A stretch of 64,000 nucleotides of DNA, from NCBI GenBank assembly GCA_050949865.1, contig JBMNGN010000002.1, forward strand, positions 62,001-126,000, given 5' to 3'. Below, one piece after another: positions 53,153-61,969 of the stretch. Numbering within the stretch: the stretch's first letter is position 1; each line of letters opens with the position of its first letter. Source of the stretch: JBMNGN01 sp050949865 (GTDB lineage: Bacteria > Bacillota > Syntrophomonadia > Syntrophomonadales > Syntrophomonadaceae). Under the pieces are notes generated by a model. It saw only the letters and a list, made by a program, of their open reading frames with translations, was not told where the DNA came from and searched no databases. Position numbers and translations under genes: made by a program.

Positions 53153-54046
53153 ATGGCAATTAAAAAGATTGGTGTTATCGGATCGGGTACCATGGGTCTA
53201 GGAATAGCGCAGGTATGCGCCGAGAGTGGTTTTGATGTAATACTAAATGATATTGACATTAAATTTGTAGATAAGGCCGTAGCTCGCATTGAAAGGTCAT
53301 TGTCCAGAGCAGTTGAAAAAGGCAAAATTGATGCTGCGAAAAAAGATGCAACCCTGGGCAGGATTCAGAAAAGTGCTGACCTCAATGATATGGCCGATAC
53401 TGATATTGTAATTGAAGCTATATTTGAAGACATGGAAGCTAAGAAGCAGGTATATGCTAAATTAGATGAGGTTTGCAAGCCGGAAACCATTTTTGCCAGC
53501 AATACATCATCACTGTCAGTGACTGAAATTGCTGCCAACACCAAAAGACCTGCGAAGTTTATAGGCATGCATTTCTTTAATCCAGCTACAATAATGAAGC
53601 TGGTTGAGGTGGTTTTGCCTATGCAAGTAGCCGATGAAACTATTCTGGCAGTAGAAGAGCTTGCCAAGCAGCTAGGAAAAGAGACCGTCAGGGCTAAGGA
53701 TTCCCCCGGCTTTATAGTCAACCGGATTTTGGTAATGGGCGGCAATGAAGTACCCTTTATGGTAGAAGAAGGCGTTGCTACACCAGAGGATATTGATAAA
53801 GCTATGAAACTAGGTGCCAATTGGAGAATGGGACCCTGTGAACTGGGTGACCTAGTTGGGGTAGACATCCAGCTGGCAGTTCGTGAAACATTATTTAAAG
53901 AATTCAAGGATCCCAAATACAGACCCAGCTTACTAACCTATAAAATGATCCGGGCGGGATATCTGGGACAAAAGACCGGCAAGGGCTGGTATGTATATGA
54001 TGAAAACGGTAACAAGTTAGGCTGGAACAAAGACCTATTTAGATAA
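53153..54046 (+). CDS. 3-hydroxybutyryl-CoA (3-hydroxyacyl-CoA) dehydrogenase
   Basis: A 297-residue NAD-dependent enzyme. The Rossmann motif is GVIGSGTMGLGIAQVCAESG. The catalytic His-Glu region is GMHFFNPATIMKLVEVV and SPGFIVNRILVMGGNE is the interdomain motif. Length and end (GYLGQKTGKGWYVYDENG) match Hbd/PaaH. It oxidises 3-hydroxyacyl-CoA to 3-oxoacyl-CoA in beta-oxidation. Shine-Dalgarno GGGAGG. Its partner crotonase is missing here. Confidence 0.94.
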   Translation: MAIKKIGVIGSGTMGLGIAQVCAESGFDVILNDIDIKFVDKAVARIERSLSRAVEKGKIDAAKKDATLGRIQKSADLNDMADTDIVIEAIFEDMEAKKQVYAKLDEVCKPETIFASNTSSLSVTEIAANTKRPAKFIGMHFFNPATIMKLVEVVLPMQVADETILAVEELAKQLGKETVRAKDSPGFIVNRILVMGGNEVPFMVEEGVATPEDIDKAMKLGANWRMGPCELGDLVGVDIQLAVRETLFKEFKDPKYRPSLLTYKMIRAGYLGQKTGKGWYVYDENGNKLGWNKDLFR

Positions 54047-54199
54047 TCAGTGCAGCTTAGTTGTAATAATGCAATACGGACCAGCGTTTCTATGGAATTG
54101 TATATTTACTGTTGATAGTAGAGGGCATTTATCCAACTAATAATAGAGACGCTGGCCTTATTGGCAGAAAGAGGAAAAGTTAGTGGGAGGGCTAATATT

Positions 54200-56035
54200 A
54201 TGGAATTTAAATATGATATTCGGGACCTCAAGTTTATCCTAAAGGAATGGTTGAACACTGAAGAGGTTCTTAACTGCGAACGTTTCAAGGAATATTATAG
54301 TATTGATGATATCGATCCCTTAATAAACGAGGGATATAAGATTGCCAAAGAAGTAGTTAATCCGATCAATACCGAAGGTGACAAAATAGGAGTTAAATTT
54401 GAAGACGGGGTTGTAACCCCGGCTCCCGGCTACAAAGAGGCCTTTAAGTTCCTGCAAGAAAACGGATGGGGAAGCAGCAGTGAGGCTATAGAACAGGAAG
54501 GCGGAATGCCCCTGATACTCTTTAAAGCCATTCATGAAATGAACACCGGAGCATGTCCGGCATTAACTTCTTATATTAAACTTTCCACTGGAGTAGCCAA
54601 CCTGTTAATCGATTTTGCTACTCCGGAAATCAGGGATAAATTCCTGCCTAATTTGCTTAATGGCGAATGGCAGGGAACCATGTGCTTAACTGAACCAAAT
54701 GCCGGCTCCGACGTTCCGGATATAACCACCAGGGCTTATGCAACAGATGATCCTTATATCTACAAAATCAAAGGCACTAAGATGTTTATAACCGGCGGAG
54801 ATCATGGGCTGTGCAGCAATACTATCCATGCCGTATTAGCTAAGCCGGAAGGTGCGGCACCGGGATCAGCAGGTATAGGATTATATATTGTACCGAAATA
54901 CTGGGTTAATGATGATGGATCCTTGGGAAGGTATAATGATGTAGCAACTGTAACCCTGGAACATAAAATGGGTTTGAAAGCCCAGGCTACAGCGTTGTTG
55001 AATTTCGGCGAAGAAGACGAATGCTATGGGTATATGCTGGGAAGCCCACCGGATGAAAAGGGCAGATCCAGAGGGCTGGCCATGATGTTCAATATGATGA
55101 ACGAATCAAGAATCGGCACTGGCCACAACGCCAACTGCCAATCGGCAGCCGCTTACTATTTCGCTGCCCAATATGCTACTGAGCGCATACAGGGCCGTCC
55201 TTTCGGGGACAAGAATCCAAATGCCCAACGGGTTCCAATAATCAACCATGAAGATATTAGAAGAATGCTCCTGGATATGAAAGCCCACACCGAAGGGATC
55301 AGGGCTATGATATTTAAGGGCTTCTGGCATCTTGATATTGAAAACAACTCCAGTGACAAGGAAAAGGCCAAGAGAAGCGCAGGCATTGCGGCGGTATTAA
55401 CCCCGTTGGTAAAATGCTATGGCAGTGAGTGTGCAGTTAACCTGATTTCCGAGGCCATTCAGGTTCTGGGCGGAGTTGGATATACCCAGGAATACCCGGT
55501 TGAACAATACCTGCGTGATTCTAAAATACTCACCATCTGGGAAGGCACTTCCTTCATTCACGGCCAGGATTTAGTTACCAGAAAAATGCGGATGCAAGAC
55601 GGCGTACCTTTTGCTAACTGGCTGGAAGACATTAAGACTACTATTGATGCGAATGCTGCAGATTTTGCAGCTGAGGCTCAAGCAGTACAAAAGGCTTACG
55701 ATTGTGTAGTAGCGGTCAAAAAACAATACGATAGCTGGTATGACAAATTTGCCGATTGCAAGAATCTAATCCCGCTCTATTCAATCAGGGCTTTGTTCGT
55801 ATGTGCCATGACCCAAGTAGCCGCATGTTTGCTGGAACAGGCTGCGATTGCCAGGAAGAAATTAGCCGAGCTGCCTGCTGATCATTTTGAAGTGCCGTTC
55901 TATAGCGGAAAAATAGCCAGTGCCAAATACTATATTAAACAGGTGCTGCCTGCAGCTTATATGTACACAGACCTGATAACCTCTGCTGACACATCGGTTC
56001 TGGAGTGTCCGATAGAATCGCTGGTACTGCCTTAA
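54200..56035 (+). CDS. Acyl-CoA dehydrogenase, long (~610 aa) type
   Basis: A 611-residue flavoprotein with an N-terminal extension and a C-terminal helical domain, unlike the ~380-residue butyryl-CoA dehydrogenases. Substrate and FAD motifs are MCLTEPNAGSDVPDITTRA and KMFITGGDHG; the middle domain has RIGTGHNANCQSAAAYYFA. The catalytic base is probably Glu in ILTIWEGTSFIHGQDL, preceded by QVLGGVGYTQEYPVEQYLRD. It makes the 2-enoyl-CoA; electrons would go to an ETF not encoded here. ATG 54200 follows GGGAGGG by 8 nt; the opening at 54161 is not needed. Confidence 0.93.
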   Translation: MEFKYDIRDLKFILKEWLNTEEVLNCERFKEYYSIDDIDPLINEGYKIAKEVVNPINTEGDKIGVKFEDGVVTPAPGYKEAFKFLQENGWGSSSEAIEQEGGMPLILFKAIHEMNTGACPALTSYIKLSTGVANLLIDFATPEIRDKFLPNLLNGEWQGTMCLTEPNAGSDVPDITTRAYATDDPYIYKIKGTKMFITGGDHGLCSNTIHAVLAKPEGAAPGSAGIGLYIVPKYWVNDDGSLGRYNDVATVTLEHKMGLKAQATALLNFGEEDECYGYMLGSPPDEKGRSRGLAMMFNMMNESRIGTGHNANCQSAAAYYFAAQYATERIQGRPFGDKNPNAQRVPIINHEDIRRMLLDMKAHTEGIRAMIFKGFWHLDIENNSSDKEKAKRSAGIAAVLTPLVKCYGSECAVNLISEAIQVLGGVGYTQEYPVEQYLRDSKILTIWEGTSFIHGQDLVTRKMRMQDGVPFANWLEDIKTTIDANAADFAAEAQAVQKAYDCVVAVKKQYDSWYDKFADCKNLIPLYSIRALFVCAMTQVAACLLEQAAIARKKLAELPADHFEVPFYSGKIASAKYYIKQVLPAAYMYTDLITSADTSVLECPIESLVLP

Positions 56036-56102
56036 TTAACGCTAACGAATTAGAGTGAGGGTCCTATGAGCGTAAATAATAATTATGGAGAGGGGAATTG
56101 GA

Positions 56103-57287
56103 ATGAGAGAGATTTTCTTATGCGAAAGTGTTCGTACCGGCATAGCCAAGGCCGGAAAAAGATCCTGGTTTATTAATCTGAGGGCGGACGATATGGCTGC
56201 TCTGGTCCTGAACGAATTAATCCGCAGATCAGGACTGGAAGGCAAGGAGGAACAAATCGACGATGTCATTCTGGGGGGAACAACCTTAATTAATGATATG
56301 GCTGGAAACATCGGCCGCGGTGCAGTTTTAATGGCGGGATTGCCCTACAGTATACCCGGCTGTACAATAGACCGTTTCTGTGCCTCCGGATTACAGGCCA
56401 TAATTAATGCTATCTATGCTATTAATGCTGGATGGCAGGAATTGATTATTGCCGGTGGGGTACAGCATATGACCCATGTTCCTATGGGATTCGGCTCAGA
56501 TCCTAATCCGAGAGGCGGAGAGTTCTATGATATTCGGATGAGAAATATGGGAATCACTGCTGAAATGGTAGCCCGCAAATATGGAGTTTCCCGGGAAAAA
56601 CAAGATATTATGGCGGTGGCAAGCCATCAAAAGGCCCATAAGGCTACGGTTGATGGACTATTTAAAGCGGAAATACTGCCTATTGAGGTTGATGTTCCAA
56701 CTGCTGACGGCCAGGGGACCGAAAAAATGGTAGTTGACAGGGATCAGGGAATCAGACCCGGAGCCAATCTCGAAGATATGGCTAAACTGAAACCGGTATT
56801 TATGCAGGATGAGCAAGCAACAGTTACCGCAGGAAATGCCAGCCAGACCAATGATGCGGCTGCGGCTGTATTAGTGGCCAGCAAGGAAAAATGTTTGGAA
56901 CTGGGCCTCAAACCGAAGATGAAGCTGATCGGATATACGGTAGTAGGCCTTGATCCATTATATATGGGTATAGGACCGGCCCTGGCAGTTCCCAAAGTTC
57001 TGAAACAAGCAGGAATGACCCCTGACCAGATTGGGCTCTGGGAAATCAACGAAGCCTTTGCTGCTCAAGCCGTATATTGTGTTGAGCAATTAGGAATAGC
57101 TGACCATGAGTTGTTGAATCCCCGCGGCAGCGGAATATCACTGGGCCATCCCCTGGGCTGCACCGGCGCACGGATTGCCACAACTTTGATGCATGAAATG
57201 CCCTATTACGGTGTCAAATATGCGGTAGAATCCATGTGCATTGGACACGGCCAGGGTGCCGCAGCCATTTGGGAATGGGTTGGATAG
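56103..57287 (+). CDS. Acetyl-CoA C-acyltransferase (thiolase)
   Basis: A 394-residue thiolase. The nucleophile is Cys93 in TIDRFCASGLQAI, with GEFYDIRMRNMGITAE in the loop domain. WEINEAFAAQAVYC carries the NEAF motif, GSGISLGHPLGCTGAR the His, and CIGHGQGAAAIWE the second Cys. It cleaves 3-oxoacyl-CoA to acetyl-CoA as the last step of the pathway. ATG 56103 behind GGAGAGGGG is chosen over 56085. Terminator 57325-57354 follows. Confidence 0.94.
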   Translation: MREIFLCESVRTGIAKAGKRSWFINLRADDMAALVLNELIRRSGLEGKEEQIDDVILGGTTLINDMAGNIGRGAVLMAGLPYSIPGCTIDRFCASGLQAIINAIYAINAGWQELIIAGGVQHMTHVPMGFGSDPNPRGGEFYDIRMRNMGITAEMVARKYGVSREKQDIMAVASHQKAHKATVDGLFKAEILPIEVDVPTADGQGTEKMVVDRDQGIRPGANLEDMAKLKPVFMQDEQATVTAGNASQTNDAAAAVLVASKEKCLELGLKPKMKLIGYTVVGLDPLYMGIGPALAVPKVLKQAGMTPDQIGLWEINEAFAAQAVYCVEQLGIADHELLNPRGSGISLGHPLGCTGARIATTLMHEMPYYGVKYAVESMCIGHGQGAAAIWEWVG

Positions 57288-57324
57288 AGATATCAAAAGA
57301 TTACCCGCATAAGAATATACCCTT

Positions 57325-57354
57325 AAAGGCAGGAGATTTCAATTTCCTGCCTTT
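57325..57354 (+). terminator. Terminator after the thiolase gene
   Basis: AAAGGCAGGA (57325-57334) pairs perfectly with TCCTGCCTTT (57345-57354). It closes the first beta-oxidation unit. The 300 bases that follow hold no gene I can support, and presumably the promoter of the second unit. Confidence 0.8.
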
Positions 57355-57667
57355 ATACTTTTATATAAAAAACTCCATAAATCTGCCTCCCTTCCATATT
57401 CAGTTCGATACTTGCCAACAAAAATCACTATTATTTCCGTTTACTAGCAGGAATACAAATATTGTATATGTAATATTAAGTAAATATAGCCATAAAAGGG
57501 GAAAAAGTGAAATTATGCACAAACAAGGAAAAATGAAACATTAGATAGAATTAAGCTTTGAGGGGGGAAAACATGTAAGAGATACAAAAAAATGTAACAG
57601 AGAAAGAAGGCAAGGCAGGATTTTCCAAGGTATTAAGTCAAATTCGAGAGGAAAAAGGAGGAAGATT

Positions 57668-59017
57668 ATGGGGAAAACATATGTCGATGAATTAAGAAGT
57701 AAGACTGTATCAGCCGAACAGGCAGTCAAGGCGGTAAAATCCGGGGACTGGGTAGGGTATAGCCATTTTGCAATGGTTCCCAAGGTGCTGGACAAAGCAT
57801 TAGCCGAGAGAAAAGATGAATTAACTGATGTAAAAATCAGGTGCGTATGCCCGCTTTTCGAACCGGAAGTAGCATTGGTGGATCCCAAATATGAACACTT
57901 CATTTACCACAGCGGATTCTTGAGCAGTGATGATCGAAAGCTGAAGGATAGATGCATGCATATGCCGGGTATGTACTCCAACAGCCCAGTAGCTATCCGT
58001 AAAGGGCACGCGCCCAAGGTTGATGTAGCAATGATTATGACGACTGCTATGGATAACCACGGATATTTTAACTTCAGTACTTCATGTTCTTATGCCCGGG
58101 CCCTGTGCGACCAGGCTGACATTATCATAGTAGAGACCAATGACAAGGCCCCGGTTTGCCTGGGTGGGGAGCAGGAAGCGGTTCATATCTCGGAGGTAGC
58201 CTATGTGGTAGAAGGAGACAACCAACCTTTAAAGCTGTTCCCTCAGGATATTCCTGCGACTGACGTGCAGAAAGCCATTGCCGATTATATTCTGGAGGAG
58301 ATTGATGACGGCTGCACTATACAGCTGGGGATAGGTGGGCTGGCCAATTATATAGGCAAACAGATTGCCAATTCGGATCTGAAAGATCTTGGTATGCACA
58401 GTGAAATGATGTGTGATGCCTATGTTGACATGTATGAAGCCGGCAAACTTACCGGGAAATATAAGAAAATCGACAAGTATAAAATGACCTACACTTTTGC
58501 TATGGGTTCACAAAGACTTTATGAGTTCCTGGATAAAAACCCGGCTTGTGCAACTTACCCAGTGGATATAACCAATAGCCCCCAGAGAATTGCCATAAAT
58601 GACAAGCAGATCGCTATTAACAATGCTCTCCTAGTAGATTTATATGGGCAGGTGTGCTCTGAGGCCATTGATTTCTTCCAGATTTCAGGTACCGGCGGGC
58701 AGGTGGATTTTACTTATGGGGCCTGGCTTTCCGAAGGTGGAAAATCCTTTATTTGTCTGCCATCTACCCGGACATTGAAAGATGGAAAGGTGATATCCAG
58801 GATCCAACCTTATATGCCTCCGGGCACCATCGTAACCGATCCGAGAACCCTGCCCATGTATATAGTAACTGAATACGGCAAAGTTGATTTAATGAGCAAG
58901 CCGGTGTGGACCAGGGCGGAAATGTTGATCAGCATTGCCCATCCCGATTTCCGTGACGAGTTGATTAAAGCAGCGCAAAAACAGAAAATATGGACCAAAA
59001 CCAATAAAATTCTGTAA
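57668..59017 (+). CDS. Acetyl-CoA hydrolase / 4-hydroxybutyrate-type CoA-transferase, copy 2
   Basis: 449 residues, collinear with copy 1 without obvious gaps (MGKTYVDELRSKTVS versus MGKTYTDELKSKTVS). The GIGGLANYIGK and LGMHSEMM motifs are intact. Differences concentrate in GKLTGKYKKIDKYK and at DLMSKPVWTRAE, where copy 1 has NIMGKSSWARAE. It is the first gene of the second unit, followed by TAXI-2. The duplication suggests different acyl substrates or different expression. Shine-Dalgarno AAAGGAGGAA. Confidence 0.9.
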   Translation: MGKTYVDELRSKTVSAEQAVKAVKSGDWVGYSHFAMVPKVLDKALAERKDELTDVKIRCVCPLFEPEVALVDPKYEHFIYHSGFLSSDDRKLKDRCMHMPGMYSNSPVAIRKGHAPKVDVAMIMTTAMDNHGYFNFSTSCSYARALCDQADIIIVETNDKAPVCLGGEQEAVHISEVAYVVEGDNQPLKLFPQDIPATDVQKAIADYILEEIDDGCTIQLGIGGLANYIGKQIANSDLKDLGMHSEMMCDAYVDMYEAGKLTGKYKKIDKYKMTYTFAMGSQRLYEFLDKNPACATYPVDITNSPQRIAINDKQIAINNALLVDLYGQVCSEAIDFFQISGTGGQVDFTYGAWLSEGGKSFICLPSTRTLKDGKVISRIQPYMPPGTIVTDPRTLPMYIVTEYGKVDLMSKPVWTRAEMLISIAHPDFRDELIKAAQKQKIWTKTNKIL

Positions 59018-59045
59018 TGCCATGGGAAGGATAAGCTGCGGTGAA

Positions 59046-59072
59046 AAATAGCTCACCTTAAGTGAACTATTT
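59046..59072 (+). terminator. Hairpin after CoA-transferase copy 2
   Basis: AAATAGcTCAC (59046-59056) pairs with GTGAaCTATTT (59062-59072), one mismatch. The U-tract is short. A second small stem, TGCAGGGG (59203-59210) with CCCCTGCA (59238-59245), encloses a purine-rich loop in the leader of the next gene. Confidence 0.5.
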
Positions 59073-59288
59073 AGTAATAAACAAAATCCATTGTACAGTT
59101 TGCGATTAAATTAGTTAAAGGTGGTGGTAGATACTAAAAATATTTACTGCTAAAGGAATTAACGGTAAGAGTGATACTCTTGTTAAGAATTATTGTTAAA
59201 CCTGCAGGGGGATGGAAAGGAGAGGAAAATAAAATAACCCCTGCAAGATGAAAGAGAGAGAATAGGAGAAAATTAAGGAGGAGATTAA

Positions 59289-60377
59289 ATGTTAAGAATC
59301 AGTAAGAAATACACTCTGTTGGCAGCGATTTTGCTAGTAATATTCTCGGGGTTGGTGCTTGTTGGCTGTGGTGGTACCGGAAGCAGTGACAGCGGCGGCA
59401 ACGGCGATTCAGATAGTGCAGGCACTACAGCAGAGAAGACCAATTTTATATTCTTGTCTGGTCCTACCGGCACTACCTGGTATTCACAGGCCTCAGCCTT
59501 GCCGGGAATATTGAGTAAAGAATACGACTGGAAAGTAGATGTCCGACCAGGATCAGCCATCAGTAATGTTATAATGCTGGAACAAGGCAAAGCGGATATT
59601 GGCTTGACCTTCTCCAGTTTTCTAGGGGCGATGGCTGAAGGAAAGATAGTAGCGGTGCAAGGAGAAAACGAGTATTTTAAAGAACCGGTTCAAAATGCTC
59701 TGCAGATGATGAACGCCACCACAGCCGCTTATGTGCTGTTAGTAGATGCCAAGTCGCCATACTACAAAATAACCGACCTGAAGGACAAACCGATAACCTA
59801 TGTAACCTACCCAGCCGGATTTACTGCCAAGTATGTCCCGGAAAATATGCTGGCTTTCCACGGGGTACCGATTGAAAGCATCGAAAAGGCCGGCGGCAAG
59901 GTTATAACCGTCAGCAAGTATCAGGAAGCTTGCGACCTCTTAGCTAAAGGGCAGGCAGATTGTGTCGCTTATACTATGGCCGTAAATACACAGTCAGCAG
60001 CTCTTTCCGAACTTGAATCCCAGAGGGAATTCAGGATGCTGGAGTTGGATCCGGAGGTGATACCAGAAATAACCAAGGAAATACCGGTTGTAGAATGTAC
60101 GATTGTCAAGGGGCTGCACAAGAGCATAAAAGAGGATACCGTGCAGTTGGCTGACGTAACCATTTGGATGGTCAATAAAAACCTCTCAGATGAAAGTGTA
60201 GAAAAGATCTGCGATGCGGTGCTGAAAAACATGGACGTTATGGCTGAAGTAGGGAACAGCGAGTTTAAAGGTTTTACCGCCAAAGAGATGTCCAGGTTGG
60301 CCGGTGAAGGGCCACAACCAAAATACCATCCAGGGGCAGTTAAATTCTATGCCAAACACGGGATTACAGTTGAATAG
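59289..60377 (+). CDS. TAXI-family TRAP solute-binding lipoprotein 2
   Basis: 362 residues. Signal peptide ending VLVGC and a Gly/Ser/Asp linker. The TAXI core is almost identical to copy 1 (FIFLSGPTGTTWYSQASALP, VDVRPGSAISNVIMLEQGKA). Variation from copy 1 is in the C-lobe, e.g. PVVECTIVKGLHKSIKEDT. No permease follows it, so it probably feeds the permease at 49773. Shine-Dalgarno AAGGAGGAG. Followed by a strong terminator. Confidence 0.93.
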   Translation: MLRISKKYTLLAAILLVIFSGLVLVGCGGTGSSDSGGNGDSDSAGTTAEKTNFIFLSGPTGTTWYSQASALPGILSKEYDWKVDVRPGSAISNVIMLEQGKADIGLTFSSFLGAMAEGKIVAVQGENEYFKEPVQNALQMMNATTAAYVLLVDAKSPYYKITDLKDKPITYVTYPAGFTAKYVPENMLAFHGVPIESIEKAGGKVITVSKYQEACDLLAKGQADCVAYTMAVNTQSAALSELESQREFRMLELDPEVIPEITKEIPVVECTIVKGLHKSIKEDTVQLADVTIWMVNKNLSDESVEKICDAVLKNMDVMAEVGNSEFKGFTAKEMSRLAGEGPQPKYHPGAVKFYAKHGITVE

Positions 60378-60387
60378 ATAAAACAGG

Positions 60388-60419
60388 TTAAAAGCCAGTA
60401 CTCGAGTACTGGCTTTTAA
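60388..60419 (+). terminator. Terminator after TAXI-2
   Basis: A perfect 32-nt palindrome (60388-60419) centred on TCGA, with TTAAAAGCCAGTAC as 5' arm and a 3' arm ending in TTTTAA. Confidence 0.75.
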
Positions 60420-60612
60420 TCTCTTTTCATTAAATGAATGGGCTTATTTAGCATAGTATTTGATGATTAAAAATATTATATAAACAGCCGTGCTCATCAA
60501 TGTTTATATCTCCAAAACCTAATTAATAAACTTCAGTTCTATGGCTAGAAAGGGGGTTAAGTGGATTTAGTTTTATTTGATTTTCATTTATTAAGGAGAG
60601 AGGAGATTAAAT

Positions 60613-61725
60613 ATGATAAGTGTTAAAACCAAACCCAATAAGCTTGTTCTTATTTTATTGACTCTTCTTTTGGCTCTTACCTTGTCAGGTTGTGGAAGCG
60701 CCGGAGACAGCGGAGGAAGCTCTTCCGACACCGAAAAACCACAAGCCGATAACGGCTCAGAAACCCCAACTCCGGCAGGAGAAAAGACCAACTTTGTTTT
60801 TCTTTCAGGACCGACTGGAACCACTTGGTACAGTCAAGCCTCTGCCTTGCCCAATATAGTGTCCAAGGAATATGGCTGGACGGTTGATGTTAGGCCTGGA
60901 TCCGCCATCAGTAATATTATCATGCTGGATCAGAAAAAGGCTGATTTGGGATTGACCTTTAGCTGTTTTCTCAGTGCTATGGTAGATGGAAAAATAGTGG
61001 CAGTTCAGGGAGATAATGAATATTTCAGAGAACCGGTTACCAGTGTAAGACAGTTGTTCAATACAACCAGTGCCGGCTACTACCTGCTGGTAGATGCCAA
61101 ATCAAAATACCATAACATTTCTGATCTGAAAGGTGAACCGATAAGATATGTCACCTACCCTGCCGGGTTTACCGCCAAATATGTACCGGAATATATGCTT
61201 CAGGCTCATGGAGTACCGGTTGAAGACATGGAAAAAGCAGGAGGCAAAATAATTACGGTAAGCAAGTACCAGGAAGCACTAGACCTCCTGGCCAAGGGGC
61301 AGGCGGACTGCATAGGAATGACCGGGCCTACTAATAGTGCTCAAGCAGGGCTTTCTGAACTGGAATCCCAGAGAGAATTCAGAATCCTGGAGCTGGATGA
61401 GGAGGTAATCCCTGAGATCCTCAAAGAGATACCGCTCTCAGTCATAACCATCCCAGCAGGATTGCAGAAGAGTATTAAAAAGGATACCGTAGTTCTAGCC
61501 GATATTACTATATGGCTGTGTCATAAGGATATGCCGGAAGAAACAGCGGAAAAGCTCTGTGATGCGATACTCAAAAACATGGATACAATGGCTGAAATAG
61601 CAAACAGCGAATTCCAGGGGTTTGGGGCCAAGGAACTAAGCCGGATGGCCGGAATTGGCAACCAACCGCCTTACCATCCAGGGGCAGTAAAGTTCTTTGC
61701 CAAGCATGGAGTAGAAGTTAAATAG
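60613..61725 (+). CDS. TAXI-family TRAP solute-binding lipoprotein 3
   Basis: 370 residues. Lipobox LTLSGC, a longer linker (DTEKPQADNGSETPTPAGE), then FVFLSGPTGTTWYSQASALP. It differs from copies 1 and 2 at pocket-lining positions: SCFLSAMVDGK replaces SSFLGAMAEGK, and GMTGPTNSAQAGLSELE replaces AYTMAVN-type sequence. It may therefore bind another ligand. Shine-Dalgarno AAGGAGAGAGGAG. Monocistronic in appearance. Confidence 0.93.
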   Translation: MISVKTKPNKLVLILLTLLLALTLSGCGSAGDSGGSSSDTEKPQADNGSETPTPAGEKTNFVFLSGPTGTTWYSQASALPNIVSKEYGWTVDVRPGSAISNIIMLDQKKADLGLTFSCFLSAMVDGKIVAVQGDNEYFREPVTSVRQLFNTTSAGYYLLVDAKSKYHNISDLKGEPIRYVTYPAGFTAKYVPEYMLQAHGVPVEDMEKAGGKIITVSKYQEALDLLAKGQADCIGMTGPTNSAQAGLSELESQREFRILELDEEVIPEILKEIPLSVITIPAGLQKSIKKDTVVLADITIWLCHKDMPEETAEKLCDAILKNMDTMAEIANSEFQGFGAKELSRMAGIGNQPPYHPGAVKFFAKHGVEVK

Positions 61726-61763
61726 AGTTATATAATCAGGTACTTATATATTAACGCAGCAAT

Positions 61764-61868
61764 GGAACCGTCCAGATTTTTAGACACTTATCAGAGCTAA
61801 AGGACGGTTCCTGCAGTTTTAAACTAGTTCTTTTCCGTGGCAAAACCTAGATATCGTTTAAAACTGCA
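61764..61868. repeat. Composite of two adjacent inverted repeats
   Basis: GGAACCGTCC (61764-61773) with GGACGGTTCC (61802-61811) is followed immediately by TGCAGTTTTAAAC (61812-61824) with GTTTAAAACTGCA (61856-61868). Both pairs are perfect. The GGACGGTTCC type recalls REP elements common in Firmicutes. It may also end transcription of TAXI-3. Confidence 0.7.
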
Positions 61869-61969
61869 CCCCTTGTGAGAAAGGGCCTAAAAGGCCTGAT
61901 TAAATATATTAAGGAAGGAAGTTGCGAAGAATTCACCGAAAAAGTAAGTTTTTAAAAGGAGATGGTAGT

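Noticed and set aside
57236..57544. 102-codon plus-strand frame overlapping the thiolase 3' end
   Set aside because: It begins inside the thiolase gene, contains the terminator hairpin in its middle, and has no family resemblance.
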